Assembly: GCA_002729295.1 (NCBI GenBank)
Contig: PBTU01000011.1
Span: 4,418-21,097, forward strand
Reading direction: 5' to 3'
DNA: 16,680 nucleotides
Source of the DNA: Verrucomicrobiales bacterium
Lineage (GTDB): Bacteria > Verrucomicrobiota > Verrucomicrobiia > Verrucomicrobiales > Akkermansiaceae
Part shown: positions 5,356 through 12,221 of the stretch, in pieces
Numbering within the stretch: the first letter of the stretch is position 1
Layout: every line of letters starts with the position of its first letter
Translations under genes and position numbers: made by a program
The notes under the pieces: generated by a model
What the model was told of the DNA's origin: nothing
Databases searched by the model: none
The model's input: only the letters and a program-made list of their open reading frames with translations

Positions 5356-7698
5356 TTATTCCCTAGGTGGGCGGTAGAAGAGAACTTTCTTGGGGACGAT
5401 GGTATAGCCACTTTTGCCTTTTAGCCTCCAATGGAATTTGGCTTTGGCCTTGCCCCAACCTTCGATGTGTTTGATTTCGAAGGGATAGAATGTTCCGGCC
5501 TCAAGAGTGAGTTCGAATGCGGTATTATTCTCATAGGTTCCTTGGATGGAATTTGGATTGGATTGCAGGAATCCGATGGAGCCCCGGTCGTCTAACTCGA
5601 CCATGAATTCGTAGGTGCCGGATTCAAGAGGTTTGATAAATCCGGTCCAGGTGGTGGAGAAAGAGTCCTTGGCGACATCCGGCGCAGGTGCTTCCTCGCC
5701 CCAGTCGAAGTCCACGATTAGATCGATCCTCGTTAAAACGGGGCGTCCCTGATGCTCCCGGTTTTCGTAGAATTCAGCAATCAGTCCTTGTCGATAGTCT
5801 GTGGAAAATGCCTTTTGAAGACTGGCGAGCTTCGAGTCGAGGGGGTTTGCGCTGGCTTCGACCGCGGTGAGTTTTCTTCGAATGAGATCGATTTTCCCCG
5901 GAAGGGATTTGGTGGCTTCCAGATCTACCGAGCCACTCCAAATCGCATCAATCGTTTTCTCGAGATCTCCATCCACGACCGGAATGCTGTTCTCGTCCAA
6001 CAATGCGAAGAGTTCAGCTTGTCCGGCAGCGACAACATCCTTGATCAGGGCTCGTTTCAGGGCTGATCTTAATTTAAGAGGAAGTTTGTCAAATGAGGCC
6101 CGGGTGAGGGGGAAGTTATCGGAGTGGGCAGCTTCGATTCCTCCGTAGAGGTAGCGAATTGGGTCGTCGGCAGAAGCCAGGCGGGCAATTCGAAAGCGCA
6201 GGTCAAAATCAGCAGGAGTGAATTCCTTAACCCTTCGTTCTCCCGAGACAATTGTTGAGCAGGTTAGGTTGGTCGCTGAGATTTTTTCAATTCGAACTTC
6301 TCGGTTGATATTTTTGGTAAAGGTGATGCTGGTTTTTTTTCCGATTTCAGGACGGAAGGATTCTAGAATGGTTTTGTCAGCGTTAATGAATTTTATGGTG
6401 AGTTCTTTTAATTCGGAGTCATCAGAATCGATTTTCTCGGCAAGGGTTTTTGTTTTTTCATGGTCCTTCGCAAAAAAGGCTTCCGCCAGTTGGTCGATCA
6501 TCTCGCCCTGAGCGACAGGAGGAGTGATCTTGGATTCGGGATCAGGAGTCGGATCAGGAATGGGGTCGGGGACCGGAGGTTCGGTAAAAGCTGGAGCTGG
6601 ATCCGGGATCTTGACGATCGAAGGGGGGGCGGGTTTGACCCTTGTTGGGTTGGGGGATGGGTTAACCGGCGGGGTGTCATTGGGCCTCTTCTTTTTCTTG
6701 TCGGCGACTGCGGGAGTGTCGGAGGAGTCCTCCGGGGGGTTATTGGAATTTGAACCAATGATCATCACCAATCCAATGAAGCAAATAACGATCGCAGCGA
6801 CGCCGAAGAAGGCGAGGCGGTTCTGGCTCTTTTCCGCCGAAGCGAGTTTGGTCGGAGTATTGACCAGGGGAGAAAGCGAGATGGAGGGGATTTGACGATT
6901 GATGTGGCCGGTGACGAGCGAAGTCGGCCGGGCGGTCATGTCACCCATGGGGGCAATATCCTGGGCTTGGGAATCGATGAGTTTCAGGAACCAGGATTTG
7001 TGCTTGAGCCCGGTTGAGAGTTGGTCGGTGCGGAATGCTTCGTAGTCGAATGGAATACGCCGAAAGCTCACATGTTGTGATTCCATATCGAGGATGCTGT
7101 AGCAGGCGTTGATGTCGCCATCACGAGGATCCCCGACTGACCCAACATTGATCAGATGGCGTTGGTGTGGATTGAAGAAGCTGTCTTGGGGTGGGTTCTG
7201 AGTGACTTGTTGAGTAACAGGGTCGAAGCTGAAGATGCCGGGTAAATGGGTGTGGCCCATGAAAATCAGGCTGGCATCGGTAGTGAGAAAAGAGGGAAGC
7301 GCTGATTCAGGGTTGGTGATGTAGTTCCAGTTTTCAGGTTCGGCGGCTTCCGCGTGCACGCAGAGAATGTCGTCGAATTGCAGCGTGGTCGGAACTTTGC
7401 CAAAAAACTTTGCGGAATCATCTCCGAGACATTCGCGGGTCCAATCGATGGCCTCATGGGCATTGTCGTTGAATTCGTTTGGATTGAGGCGGTTTCCAAT
7501 GACCGCGTCGTGGTTCCCCAAGATGATGTTTTCCGTTCGGCAGGTGACTTCCTCAAGGACCTGCTTAGGGCGGGGCCCGTACCCAACGATGTCACCCAGG
7601 CAGACGATGGAGTCGATGTTGTTCTGCTCGATATCCAGCAAGATAGCCTGCAACGCCTGAAGGTTGGCGTGGATATCGGAGATGATAGCGACTCTCAT
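5356..7698 (-). CDS. Transmembrane metallophosphoesterase with outer PA14-like domain
   Basis: 780 aa multidomain protein. Residues 1-240 form a calcineurin-like phosphoesterase of the YfcE/MJ0936 kind with all metal ligands: SDIH (Asp8, His10), LGDIVG (Asp36), GNHD (Asn62, His63), His115 in CVHAE, and GHTH (148-151). There is no signal peptide, so this part should be cytoplasmic. One membrane helix lies at about 296-316 (FFGVAAIVICFIGLVMII). A Pro-rich stalk follows at 321-396, including a PDP-type repeat. Residues 400-630 form an alpha/beta region I do not recognise. Residues about 636-776 look like a PA14/GLEYA domain: GLIAEFYENREHQG, WTGFIKP, SGTYEFMVELDDRGSIGF, and FYPFEIKHIEGWGKAKAKFHW. 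PA14 often binds glycans. This suggests that an outer ligand could control an inner phosphoesterase, which is inference. The gene stands alone and converges on the CPBP gene. No Shine-Dalgarno sequence is seen before the ATG. Confidence 0.88.
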   Translation of the reverse strand: MRVAIISDIHANLQALQAILLDIEQNNIDSIVCLGDIVGYGPRPKQVLEEVTCRTENIILGNHDAVIGNRLNPNEFNDNAHEAIDWTRECLGDDSAKFFGKVPTTLQFDDILCVHAEAAEPENWNYITNPESALPSFLTTDASLIFMGHTHLPGIFSFDPVTQQVTQNPPQDSFFNPHQRHLINVGSVGDPRDGDINACYSILDMESQHVSFRRIPFDYEAFRTDQLSTGLKHKSWFLKLIDSQAQDIAPMGDMTARPTSLVTGHINRQIPSISLSPLVNTPTKLASAEKSQNRLAFFGVAAIVICFIGLVMIIGSNSNNPPEDSSDTPAVADKKKKRPNDTPPVNPSPNPTRVKPAPPSIVKIPDPAPAFTEPPVPDPIPDPTPDPESKITPPVAQGEMIDQLAEAFFAKDHEKTKTLAEKIDSDDSELKELTIKFINADKTILESFRPEIGKKTSITFTKNINREVRIEKISATNLTCSTIVSGERRVKEFTPADFDLRFRIARLASADDPIRYLYGGIEAAHSDNFPLTRASFDKLPLKLRSALKRALIKDVVAAGQAELFALLDENSIPVVDGDLEKTIDAIWSGSVDLEATKSLPGKIDLIRRKLTAVEASANPLDSKLASLQKAFSTDYRQGLIAEFYENREHQGRPVLTRIDLIVDFDWGEEAPAPDVAKDSFSTTWTGFIKPLESGTYEFMVELDDRGSIGFLQSNPNSIQGTYENNTAFELTLEAGTFYPFEIKHIEGWGKAKAKFHWRLKGKSGYTIVPKKVLFYRPPRE
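6532..6588 (-). repeat. Short PDP-type Pro/Asp repeat in the stalk of the phosphoesterase
   Basis: Residues 371-389 of the phosphoesterase protein contain PVPDPIPDPTPDPES. The matching DNA has imperfect GGATCAGGA/GGGTCGGGG-type units. It marks the extended periplasmic stalk and is a place where length could vary between strains. Confidence 0.6.
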
Positions 7699-7842
7699 GG
7701 TGTATTGGACAACGGTCTAAAAGGGGAGCGGTAAAGTGCAACCGGGGGAGTGACGGTATTGCTTTTTTGATAAAAGACCAAGCGATGAATAGCTTCTTTT
7801 TAGAGAGCGCCAGGTCCTCGAGTTTTGTCTTATTACAGGGAT

Positions 7843-8211
7843 CTAGTCGAATTGAACCCAGTCGAGGAACATGAGACGACCTCTTTTTGGGTGGGTAAAG
7901 ACTAGGTGAATGGGTCCGTTTTTTTAGGGGGTCTTAAAGTCGGCTGAGAAGGTTTGGTAGTTTTTGATACCTCCGGTATTGGTGACGACGACTTCACCCA
8001 GGGTGGTGAAAGATTTTGACTTGAGATCGAAGCATTGGAGTTTACCGGCGATCTCGATGAAGTAGATTTTGCTATCAGGACCGTACACCAGATGCATCGG
8101 CTGGGGGATACCTTCGTGGAGGGTGTCGATTTGAAAGCGAAAGGCCGGAGGAGCCTGCCCCAATCCTAATAAAGTGAACGAGAGGAGAATGGTGGCGACC
8201 AGAAGTTTCAT
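7843..8211 (-). pseudogene. Remnant: secreted beta-propeller dehydrogenase start joined to CBM6-like end
   Basis: From the ATG at 8211 there is a signal peptide (MKLLVATILLSFTLLGLGQA). It is followed by about 55 residues resembling the first blade of PQQ/sorbosone-type sugar dehydrogenases: FQIDTLHEGIPQPMHLVYGPD, then SKIYFIEIAGKLQCFD. At about residue 77 the text switches to GGIKNYQTFSADFKTP, which looks like the last strands of a CBM6-type carbohydrate-binding module. A TAA at 7924-7926 then interrupts it. Reading on in the same frame gives KNGPIHLVFTHPKRG and RLMFLDWVQFD before a TAG at 7843-7845, which completes the CBM6-like ending (..hLVF....fLDWvqF). An intact protein of this type would be several hundred residues longer, so the middle seems to have been deleted and a stop added. 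The two family labels come from memory of the motifs. A short secreted peptide (95 aa) could still be made. Confidence 0.6.
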
Positions 8212-8423
8212 GTATTGGATACCCTGGGTAATTAAATCTCTCTCGACAAGTCTGCGGGTATAAGACCTACAGAGGATCTCATGATGAATTCCTCTACTCG
8301 TATTCTGGTGATCGTAGCAGGTCCCAAAGTCCACTTGAAGAAGATGGTTTTAACGGGAGGAGGAAGGAAAAGACGCTTCCGAATGGAGGTGTCGTCAGAT
8401 CCCTCGTCTCCTCCGTCGTCTGC

Positions 8424-8610
8424 CTAGGTAATGGTGCTGTCCGCGACGGAAAATGATTTTGCACCGGTGGATTCCCAAACAGCTGCGTCTAGTTTCGTGC
8501 CGTCGAAATTATCAATAATGTCGCTCCCGTAATTTCTTGTTGTGCCAGTCAACAGGACGGCGCCGAGGCGGAGGAACGCTTTGAGGGTTGAGAGGGCTTT
8601 GTTACTGTGT
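8424..8610 (-). pseudogene. Fragment of a secreted protein gene (signal peptide plus LamG/ConA-like start)
   Basis: In one minus-strand frame the sequence reads LKAFLRLGAVLLTGTT, which looks like a signal peptide whose start codon has been lost. It continues SDIIDNFDGTKLDAAVWEST and GAKSFSVADSTIT, then stops at a TAG. The 'DnFdGt.LD...We...g..SfsvadStiT' pattern is typical of the start of concanavalin-like (LamG-like) domains in secreted proteins of this phylum. The rest of such a domain is missing. The open frame runs back to an ATG-equivalent near 8717, but that upstream part does not look like protein. No clear continuation was found in the other frames downstream to 8212, apart from a doubtful GPATITRIRVEEF in the same frame after the stop. 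Confidence 0.4.
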
Positions 8611-8718
8611 TTAGCCAGCTTGAAATTGTTTGCAAATGAGGGCGTATTAGAAGGAAATTGAGCGGCAAAGGATAGAAATACTTGTCGGCTTATTTGGGCC
8701 TGCTTGAGTAGGCGCACG

Positions 8719-9801
8719 ATGGTCCGCGTCTTTGTTTCCGGTTGCTATGATCTCCTGCATGCAGGACATTTACAGTTTTTTGACGAGGCTCGGGCTTTAG
8801 GGGATCACCTCACGGTGTCTTTTGCCAATGAGGGGATTCTTTGGTCTCATAAAACCCGAAGGCCATCTCTCCCTGATGATCACAAGGCGGCCTTATTGGC
8901 AGCTTTGCCGATGGTTGATCAAGTGGTCAGCGGTGACGGGGAAGTGCAGGGATTGGATTTCGAGCCAATCTTCAGGAAGCTAAGGCCGGATGTTTTGGCG
9001 GTGACGGAAGATGATCGCTATGGCGATATTAAGAGGGCGCTCTGCGGCGAAATCGCATGTCGCTACGTGATTCTCCCGAAGACGCCTCCGCAGATCGCGC
9101 CGATCTCGACGACGGAAATTCTGCAGCGGATTGCCGCGCCGAGGGAGGTGCCGCTGAGAATTGATTTTGCGGGTGGCTGGCTAGATGTACCGCGGCATTC
9201 ACGGAGGGGTGGATTTATCGTTAATTGCGCGATCTCGCCCAAGGTGAGCTTGCATGATTGGCCATACGAAAAGAAGGCGGGGCTGGGCGGGAGTGGAGCT
9301 TGGGCCTTGTTAGAGGGTCGGGATTCCGTTGAGGCGGAATTGAATTTGGGCGTGGGTTGGCAGGACCCGGCGATCATTCGGGAAACGGGAATTTGTGTCT
9401 GGAAAAGCGGGCAAAGGCCGCAGCTTAACTTCAAGCGTGATGGATCGTTCCTAGACGGGTTGATGGCTCTCGTGTGGACCGGAAGTCAGCATGATACGCC
9501 GGGGTCGGTTGATCTTGAACGGGACTACGATTTGATTGAGGCCGCCGGGGCGAAAGCACGTCAGGCGGTGATGGAGGAATCCGTCGAAATGTTGGCTGAA
9601 GCAGTGGAGATGTCTTACCAGGTTCAGCTCAAAGAGGGGATGAATGAGCTTTCAAGAGTCAAAGGTGCCTTGGCCCAGAAATACTGCGGTGGAGGACACG
9701 GCGGCTATGTTGCGGTTCTCTTCGCCACCAGAGAGCTACGGGACGCTGCAGTGGAGAATAATGAAGAGATTCGTTCGGCCGAGCCTTGGTGCGAGAGTTG
9801 A
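8719..9801 (+). CDS. Fused nucleotidylyltransferase and GHMP kinase (sugar activation)
   Basis: 360 aa from the ATG at 8719, with a weak GTAGG before it. A TTG at 8704 would add only five residues. Residues 1-135 form a small cytidylyl/adenylyltransferase of the TagD/HldE-C kind: VSGCYDLLHAGHLQFF with the HAGH nucleotide-binding motif (14-17), and ISTTEI (129-134), matching the conserved STT motif. Residues 145-338 form a compact GHMP kinase: RIDFAGGWLDVP (147-158), the glycine-rich GLGGSGA (188-194), GWQDPAI (213-219), and the third motif GGGHGGY (324-330). RIDFAGGWLD is close to heptose-7-phosphate kinase HddA and L-fucokinase. One protein could therefore phosphorylate a sugar and attach a nucleotide, like HldE or Bacteroides Fkp but with a different domain pairing. 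The GHMP part is short (about 200 rather than 320 residues). Substrate unknown. Its stop directly abuts the stop of the convergent lipoprotein gene. Confidence 0.82.
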   Translation: MVRVFVSGCYDLLHAGHLQFFDEARALGDHLTVSFANEGILWSHKTRRPSLPDDHKAALLAALPMVDQVVSGDGEVQGLDFEPIFRKLRPDVLAVTEDDRYGDIKRALCGEIACRYVILPKTPPQIAPISTTEILQRIAAPREVPLRIDFAGGWLDVPRHSRRGGFIVNCAISPKVSLHDWPYEKKAGLGGSGAWALLEGRDSVEAELNLGVGWQDPAIIRETGICVWKSGQRPQLNFKRDGSFLDGLMALVWTGSQHDTPGSVDLERDYDLIEAAGAKARQAVMEESVEMLAEAVEMSYQVQLKEGMNELSRVKGALAQKYCGGGHGGYVAVLFATRELRDAAVENNEEIRSAEPWCES

Positions 9802-10230
9802 CTAAGGTCGCGTCAGAACCATCGTGCCCTTGTCACCGTTGCCTTTGAACCGGGTGGAAAACTTCTTGGGCGTCAAGGTTCCCTTAACGTTGTAGGTGCC
9901 GAAGTTCCCGGGGAGTTTCATTGAAGCGTTAAGGGGGAGAGTCTTATCCTTTTTGTCAGCCTCAACCACGTGTTTGTAGTCTCCGAATTGGAGTAAACCC
10001 CACCCGGCGCGGTAGCGAAAGATCCACTCTTTTTCCTTGTTGGGCGTTTTTGAAACGAGACACCAGACTGGTCCGTGGTGTCCGTTCACTTCGCTTTTCC
10101 ATTCGCCCTTCCACGGGCCTTCGACAGATTCCTCGGGAGCTTTCTTCTTCACTTCTTCTTGAAAGTCCCGCTGGTATTGCGAGCAGGATACGAGGACGGC
10201 AAGAAGCAGGCAGGTCAGGGCGATTTTCAT
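9802..10230 (-). CDS. Small lipoprotein in the hemQ operon
   Basis: 142 aa from the ATG at 10230. A longer frame back to 10404 overlaps hemQ and is rejected. The start MKIALTCLLLAVLVSC gives a type II signal peptide with lipobox LVSC and acyl-Cys at position 16. After a charged linker (QEEVKKKAPEE) comes a beta-rich domain: GPWKGEWKSEVNGHHG (38-53), WIFRYRAGWGLLQFGDY, NASMKLPGNFGTYNVKG, and a final GDKGTMVLTRP. I have the impression of a family common in Planctomycetes and Verrucomicrobia (G.W.G.W.S..NGHhG ... F...D.G.f.l.RP), but it has no function that I know. It is the last gene of the operon, 4 bases after hemQ, so it is probably made together with the heme enzyme. A lipocalin-like barrel is a guess. 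Confidence 0.8.
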   Translation of the reverse strand: MKIALTCLLLAVLVSCSQYQRDFQEEVKKKAPEESVEGPWKGEWKSEVNGHHGPVWCLVSKTPNKEKEWIFRYRAGWGLLQFGDYKHVVEADKKDKTLPLNASMKLPGNFGTYNVKGTLTPKKFSTRFKGNGDKGTMVLTRP

Positions 10231-10234
10231 GATA

Positions 10235-11065
10235 CTAGAGGCAGACTCGTTTGAAAAGTTCGTTGAGAGGCAATTGCATTCCAATGTAGAAGTCACCGAA
10301 TTCGGCGAAGCGGGCGGAGACTTCATCGAAGCGCATTTCGTAGACGATTGCTTTGATGTCGAGAGTGTCCTTGGCAAGCAGGGTAACGCCCCATTCGTAT
10401 TCATCCAGACCAGTCGATCCAGTGATGAGTTGGAGGATCTTTCCGGCGTAGCGGCGGCCCGTAGTGGCGTGCCCCTTCATTAGCTTGGCACGGTCTTTGA
10501 ATTCGAGGGAATACCAGTTGTATTCGTCGTGAGTAGCCCGGCGTTTGGACATCGGGTAGAAGCAAATGGCGGGCCAGTCGGGGAGGACCGGATACATGCG
10601 GTGTTGGAGATAGTGCTTCATGCGTTCGTCGAACTCCTTGAGCCCGGCTTCGTATTCTTCGCTGCCTTCGGTGAGGCCTTGTTCGCCAATAAGAGTGTCT
10701 TTGCCGTATTGCTCGCTGGTGGTGGTATATTCCGAGCGCTCGGTTTGCGAGAGATAAGAGTAAGTCGGAGTGAGTATGTCGACGCCAAGACCCAGAGTGA
10801 GGCGTTTTTCGAAACTGGTCAGATCATGAAGGTCAGGTGTCAGTAGCATGAAGCCGATGTCAGCCTTGGGCGTGGCGATGGCGTAGGTCAGGAGTTGAGT
10901 GTCCTTGTGAGAGCGGATTTCTTGAACCAGCTCACTGAGTTGGGTCTTTGCTTCGCGTTTCTCACTGTCCGAGAGGAGACTCCATTGTCCGTGGTCGATC
11001 TGATAAAAGAGATGTAAGACGTGCCAACCTTCGGCGGGCACCAGAGCAGTAGGTGTGTCTGACAT
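10235..11065 (-). CDS. hemQ: Coproheme decarboxylase HemQ/ChdC
   Basis: 276 aa, chlorite dismutase superfamily. It converts iron-coproporphyrin III to heme b by two oxidative decarboxylations, the last step of the coproporphyrin-dependent heme pathway, in the cytoplasm. The signature stretch is nearly complete: ICFYPMSKRR (167-176) with the likely radical Tyr170, NWYSLEFKDRAKLMKGHA with the proximal heme ligand His199, then GRRYAGKILQLITGSTGLD and YEWGVTLLAKD, VYEMRFDEVSARFAEFG and FYIGMQL. These match HemQ rather than true chlorite dismutase. Residues about 108-156 form a charged insert longer than in Firmicutes, which I believe is usual for PVC-group HemQ. The gene starts 3 bases after the unknown membrane protein and ends 4 bases before the lipoprotein. 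No other heme genes are in the window. Confidence 0.93.
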   Translation of the reverse strand: MSDTPTALVPAEGWHVLHLFYQIDHGQWSLLSDSEKREAKTQLSELVQEIRSHKDTQLLTYAIATPKADIGFMLLTPDLHDLTSFEKRLTLGLGVDILTPTYSYLSQTERSEYTTTSEQYGKDTLIGEQGLTEGSEEYEAGLKEFDERMKHYLQHRMYPVLPDWPAICFYPMSKRRATHDEYNWYSLEFKDRAKLMKGHATTGRRYAGKILQLITGSTGLDEYEWGVTLLAKDTLDIKAIVYEMRFDEVSARFAEFGDFYIGMQLPLNELFKRVCL

Positions 11066-11068
11066 GGA

Positions 11069-11848
11069 TTAATCTACTTCGTTTTCTTCGGGAACTTTCG
11101 CCTCGATACGGACTTTTAAGAAAGGATCGGATTTACTGCTGAATTCTTCGTCAGCATTCGCTTCTATCACGACGACAGACCAAGGGGTAATGTCGCCATT
11201 GGTATAGGCGTTAATTTTTGAAGCGCTTTCGAATCCGGAAGTGGAATGGATCTCAATTTCCTCTGATCCCGATTCAATGAATTTGCCATTCGAGATCGCC
11301 AGGTTGATGGGGTCCCCTATCAGGTCTTTGTCGCCATTGCGGAAAGTAACCCAGAGGAGGGCGTCTTGAGTATCTTCTATCTTGATGCGTGCACAGGGGA
11401 TAAGGTTGATTGATAGGCGGACCCCACGGTCAGCGTCGTCTCCTTCGCGCACCGGCAATCGCCACCAGGTTTCGACCTCGGACACCGTGACGGAATCCCC
11501 CTTAACTGGAAAATCGGTGTTAAAGGTGATCAATTCGCCCTCCGGCGCATGCTTGTAGTAGAGTGAGACACCCCAGGCGGCTACTCCACCGAGAAAGGTG
11601 ATTACGGCGAGGAGGGAGATCTTTTCGATGATCGAAAGTTTGGATACTTTGCCTTTTTCCTTCTTCCTTTCCCGTTTCTCAGCGGGGGGGGCCGGCGTGG
11701 GAGCGGGCTCTGGCGAGGCGGCGGCAGGCTCCGGGGCTACTTGTTCGATAGGCTCAGGAGTCGGTTCCTCTGCGGGAGAGGGGGGGGCGAGGTCGAGATC
11801 GTCGTCGTCGAGATCCCAGAAATCCTCTGAAGAATTGTTGTTATTCAT
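11069..11848 (-). CDS. Single-pass membrane protein with acidic/Pro-rich N-terminus, unknown function
   Basis: 259 aa from the ATG at 11848 (MNNNNSSEDFWDLDDDD). The open frame continues to 12181 but would run across the divergent ferredoxin gene, so it is rejected. Residues 1-20 are acidic. Residues 21-57 are rich in Pro, Ala and Glu. Residues 58-70 are strongly basic (KRERKKEKGK), next to one membrane helix at about 77-98 (ISLLAVITFLGGVAAWGVSLYY). By the positive-inside rule, the N-terminus is cytoplasmic. The outer part (about 100-259) is beta-rich, with TWWRLPVREGDDADRGVRLS, and I do not recognise it. It leads the operon with hemQ and the lipoprotein. A role in heme handling or envelope function is possible by context only. 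No Shine-Dalgarno sequence is visible. Confidence 0.82.
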   Translation of the reverse strand: MNNNNSSEDFWDLDDDDLDLAPPSPAEEPTPEPIEQVAPEPAAASPEPAPTPAPPAEKRERKKEKGKVSKLSIIEKISLLAVITFLGGVAAWGVSLYYKHAPEGELITFNTDFPVKGDSVTVSEVETWWRLPVREGDDADRGVRLSINLIPCARIKIEDTQDALLWVTFRNGDKDLIGDPINLAISNGKFIESGSEEIEIHSTSGFESASKINAYTNGDITPWSVVVIEANADEEFSSKSDPFLKVRIEAKVPEENEVD

Positions 11849-11967
11849 AGCTAATGAGTGATTGGGGGTAGCTAACAGGGTGGGAGGCCACTTGAAAAGA
11901 GCGAATCGGGACTGAAAAAGAGATTGCATCTTTGAGGCTGCTAGGCGAAAGAAACCCATATAAGCAC
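11849..11967. promoter_or_regulatory. Shared promoter region between the hemQ operon and the ferredoxin gene
   Basis: This 119-bp gap separates two divergent gene starts, so both promoters should lie here. I saw no convincing -35/-10 pair, palindrome or Fur-box-like repeat. Confidence 0.45.
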
Positions 11968-12201
11968 ATGGCTGACCTCGAAGATAAAAATCCCGAAAAC
12001 GTAGGCGGTAAGTATTATGTTGATTCTCAGTGCATCGACTGTGATCTCTGCCGTGAGACTGCTCCCAAGAATTTCCAGCGTTCCGATGACGAAGGCTACT
12101 CATTTCTCTACAAGCAACCTGAGACTCCTGAAGAGGAGGAGCACTGCGTTGAGGCCATGGAAGGTTGCCCTGTCGAAGCAATTGGCGATGACGGAGAGTA
12201 A
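11968..12201 (+). CDS. Small ferredoxin, single Fe-S cluster
   Basis: 77 aa from the ATG at 11968. An earlier frame start at 11932 is not supported. It is an acidic low-potential electron carrier. It has CIDCDLC (Cys22, Cys25, Cys28) and, near the end, GCPVEAI with Cys67 as the likely fourth ligand, the usual pattern of a single [4Fe-4S] ferredoxin. Cys60, in EEHCVEAMEGCP, is a fifth cysteine seven residues before it and may form a disulfide with another residue or stay free. The redox partner is unknown. The DciA gene follows after 20 bases. It is divergent from the hemQ operon, but a link to the heme enzyme is not shown, because HemQ uses peroxide rather than ferredoxin. Confidence 0.9.
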   Translation: MADLEDKNPENVGGKYYVDSQCIDCDLCRETAPKNFQRSDDEGYSFLYKQPETPEEEEHCVEAMEGCPVEAIGDDGE

Positions 12202-12221
12202 ATTTATCCCCTCATAAAATA

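Larger units (their letters stand above)
7699..8718. other. 1-kb region without an intact gene (gene graveyard)
   Basis: No intact gene is visible on either strand. It contains two minus-strand fragments of secreted-protein genes (7843-8211 and about 8424-8610), listed separately. The stretch 7699-7842 should hold the promoter of the phosphoesterase gene on the minus strand, and the end before 8719 should hold that of the nucleotidylyltransferase-GHMP gene on the plus strand. No transposase, direct repeats or tRNA that would explain an insertion was seen. Confidence 0.6.

Noticed and set aside
6498..6895. Long Gly/Pro-rich frames on both strands over the phosphoesterase stalk
   Set aside because: They are out-of-frame readings of the Pro-rich low-complexity linker.
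10770..10960. HemQ considered as a true chlorite dismutase
   Set aside because: The YPMSKRR and NWYS segments and the overall C-terminal signature match coproheme decarboxylases; the insert upstream of them is of PVC HemQ type.
11598..11861. Plus-strand Gly/Ala/Ser-rich frame of 87 codons
   Set aside because: Antisense to the Pro/Ala/Glu-rich N-terminus of the membrane protein; low complexity, no signal of a real gene.
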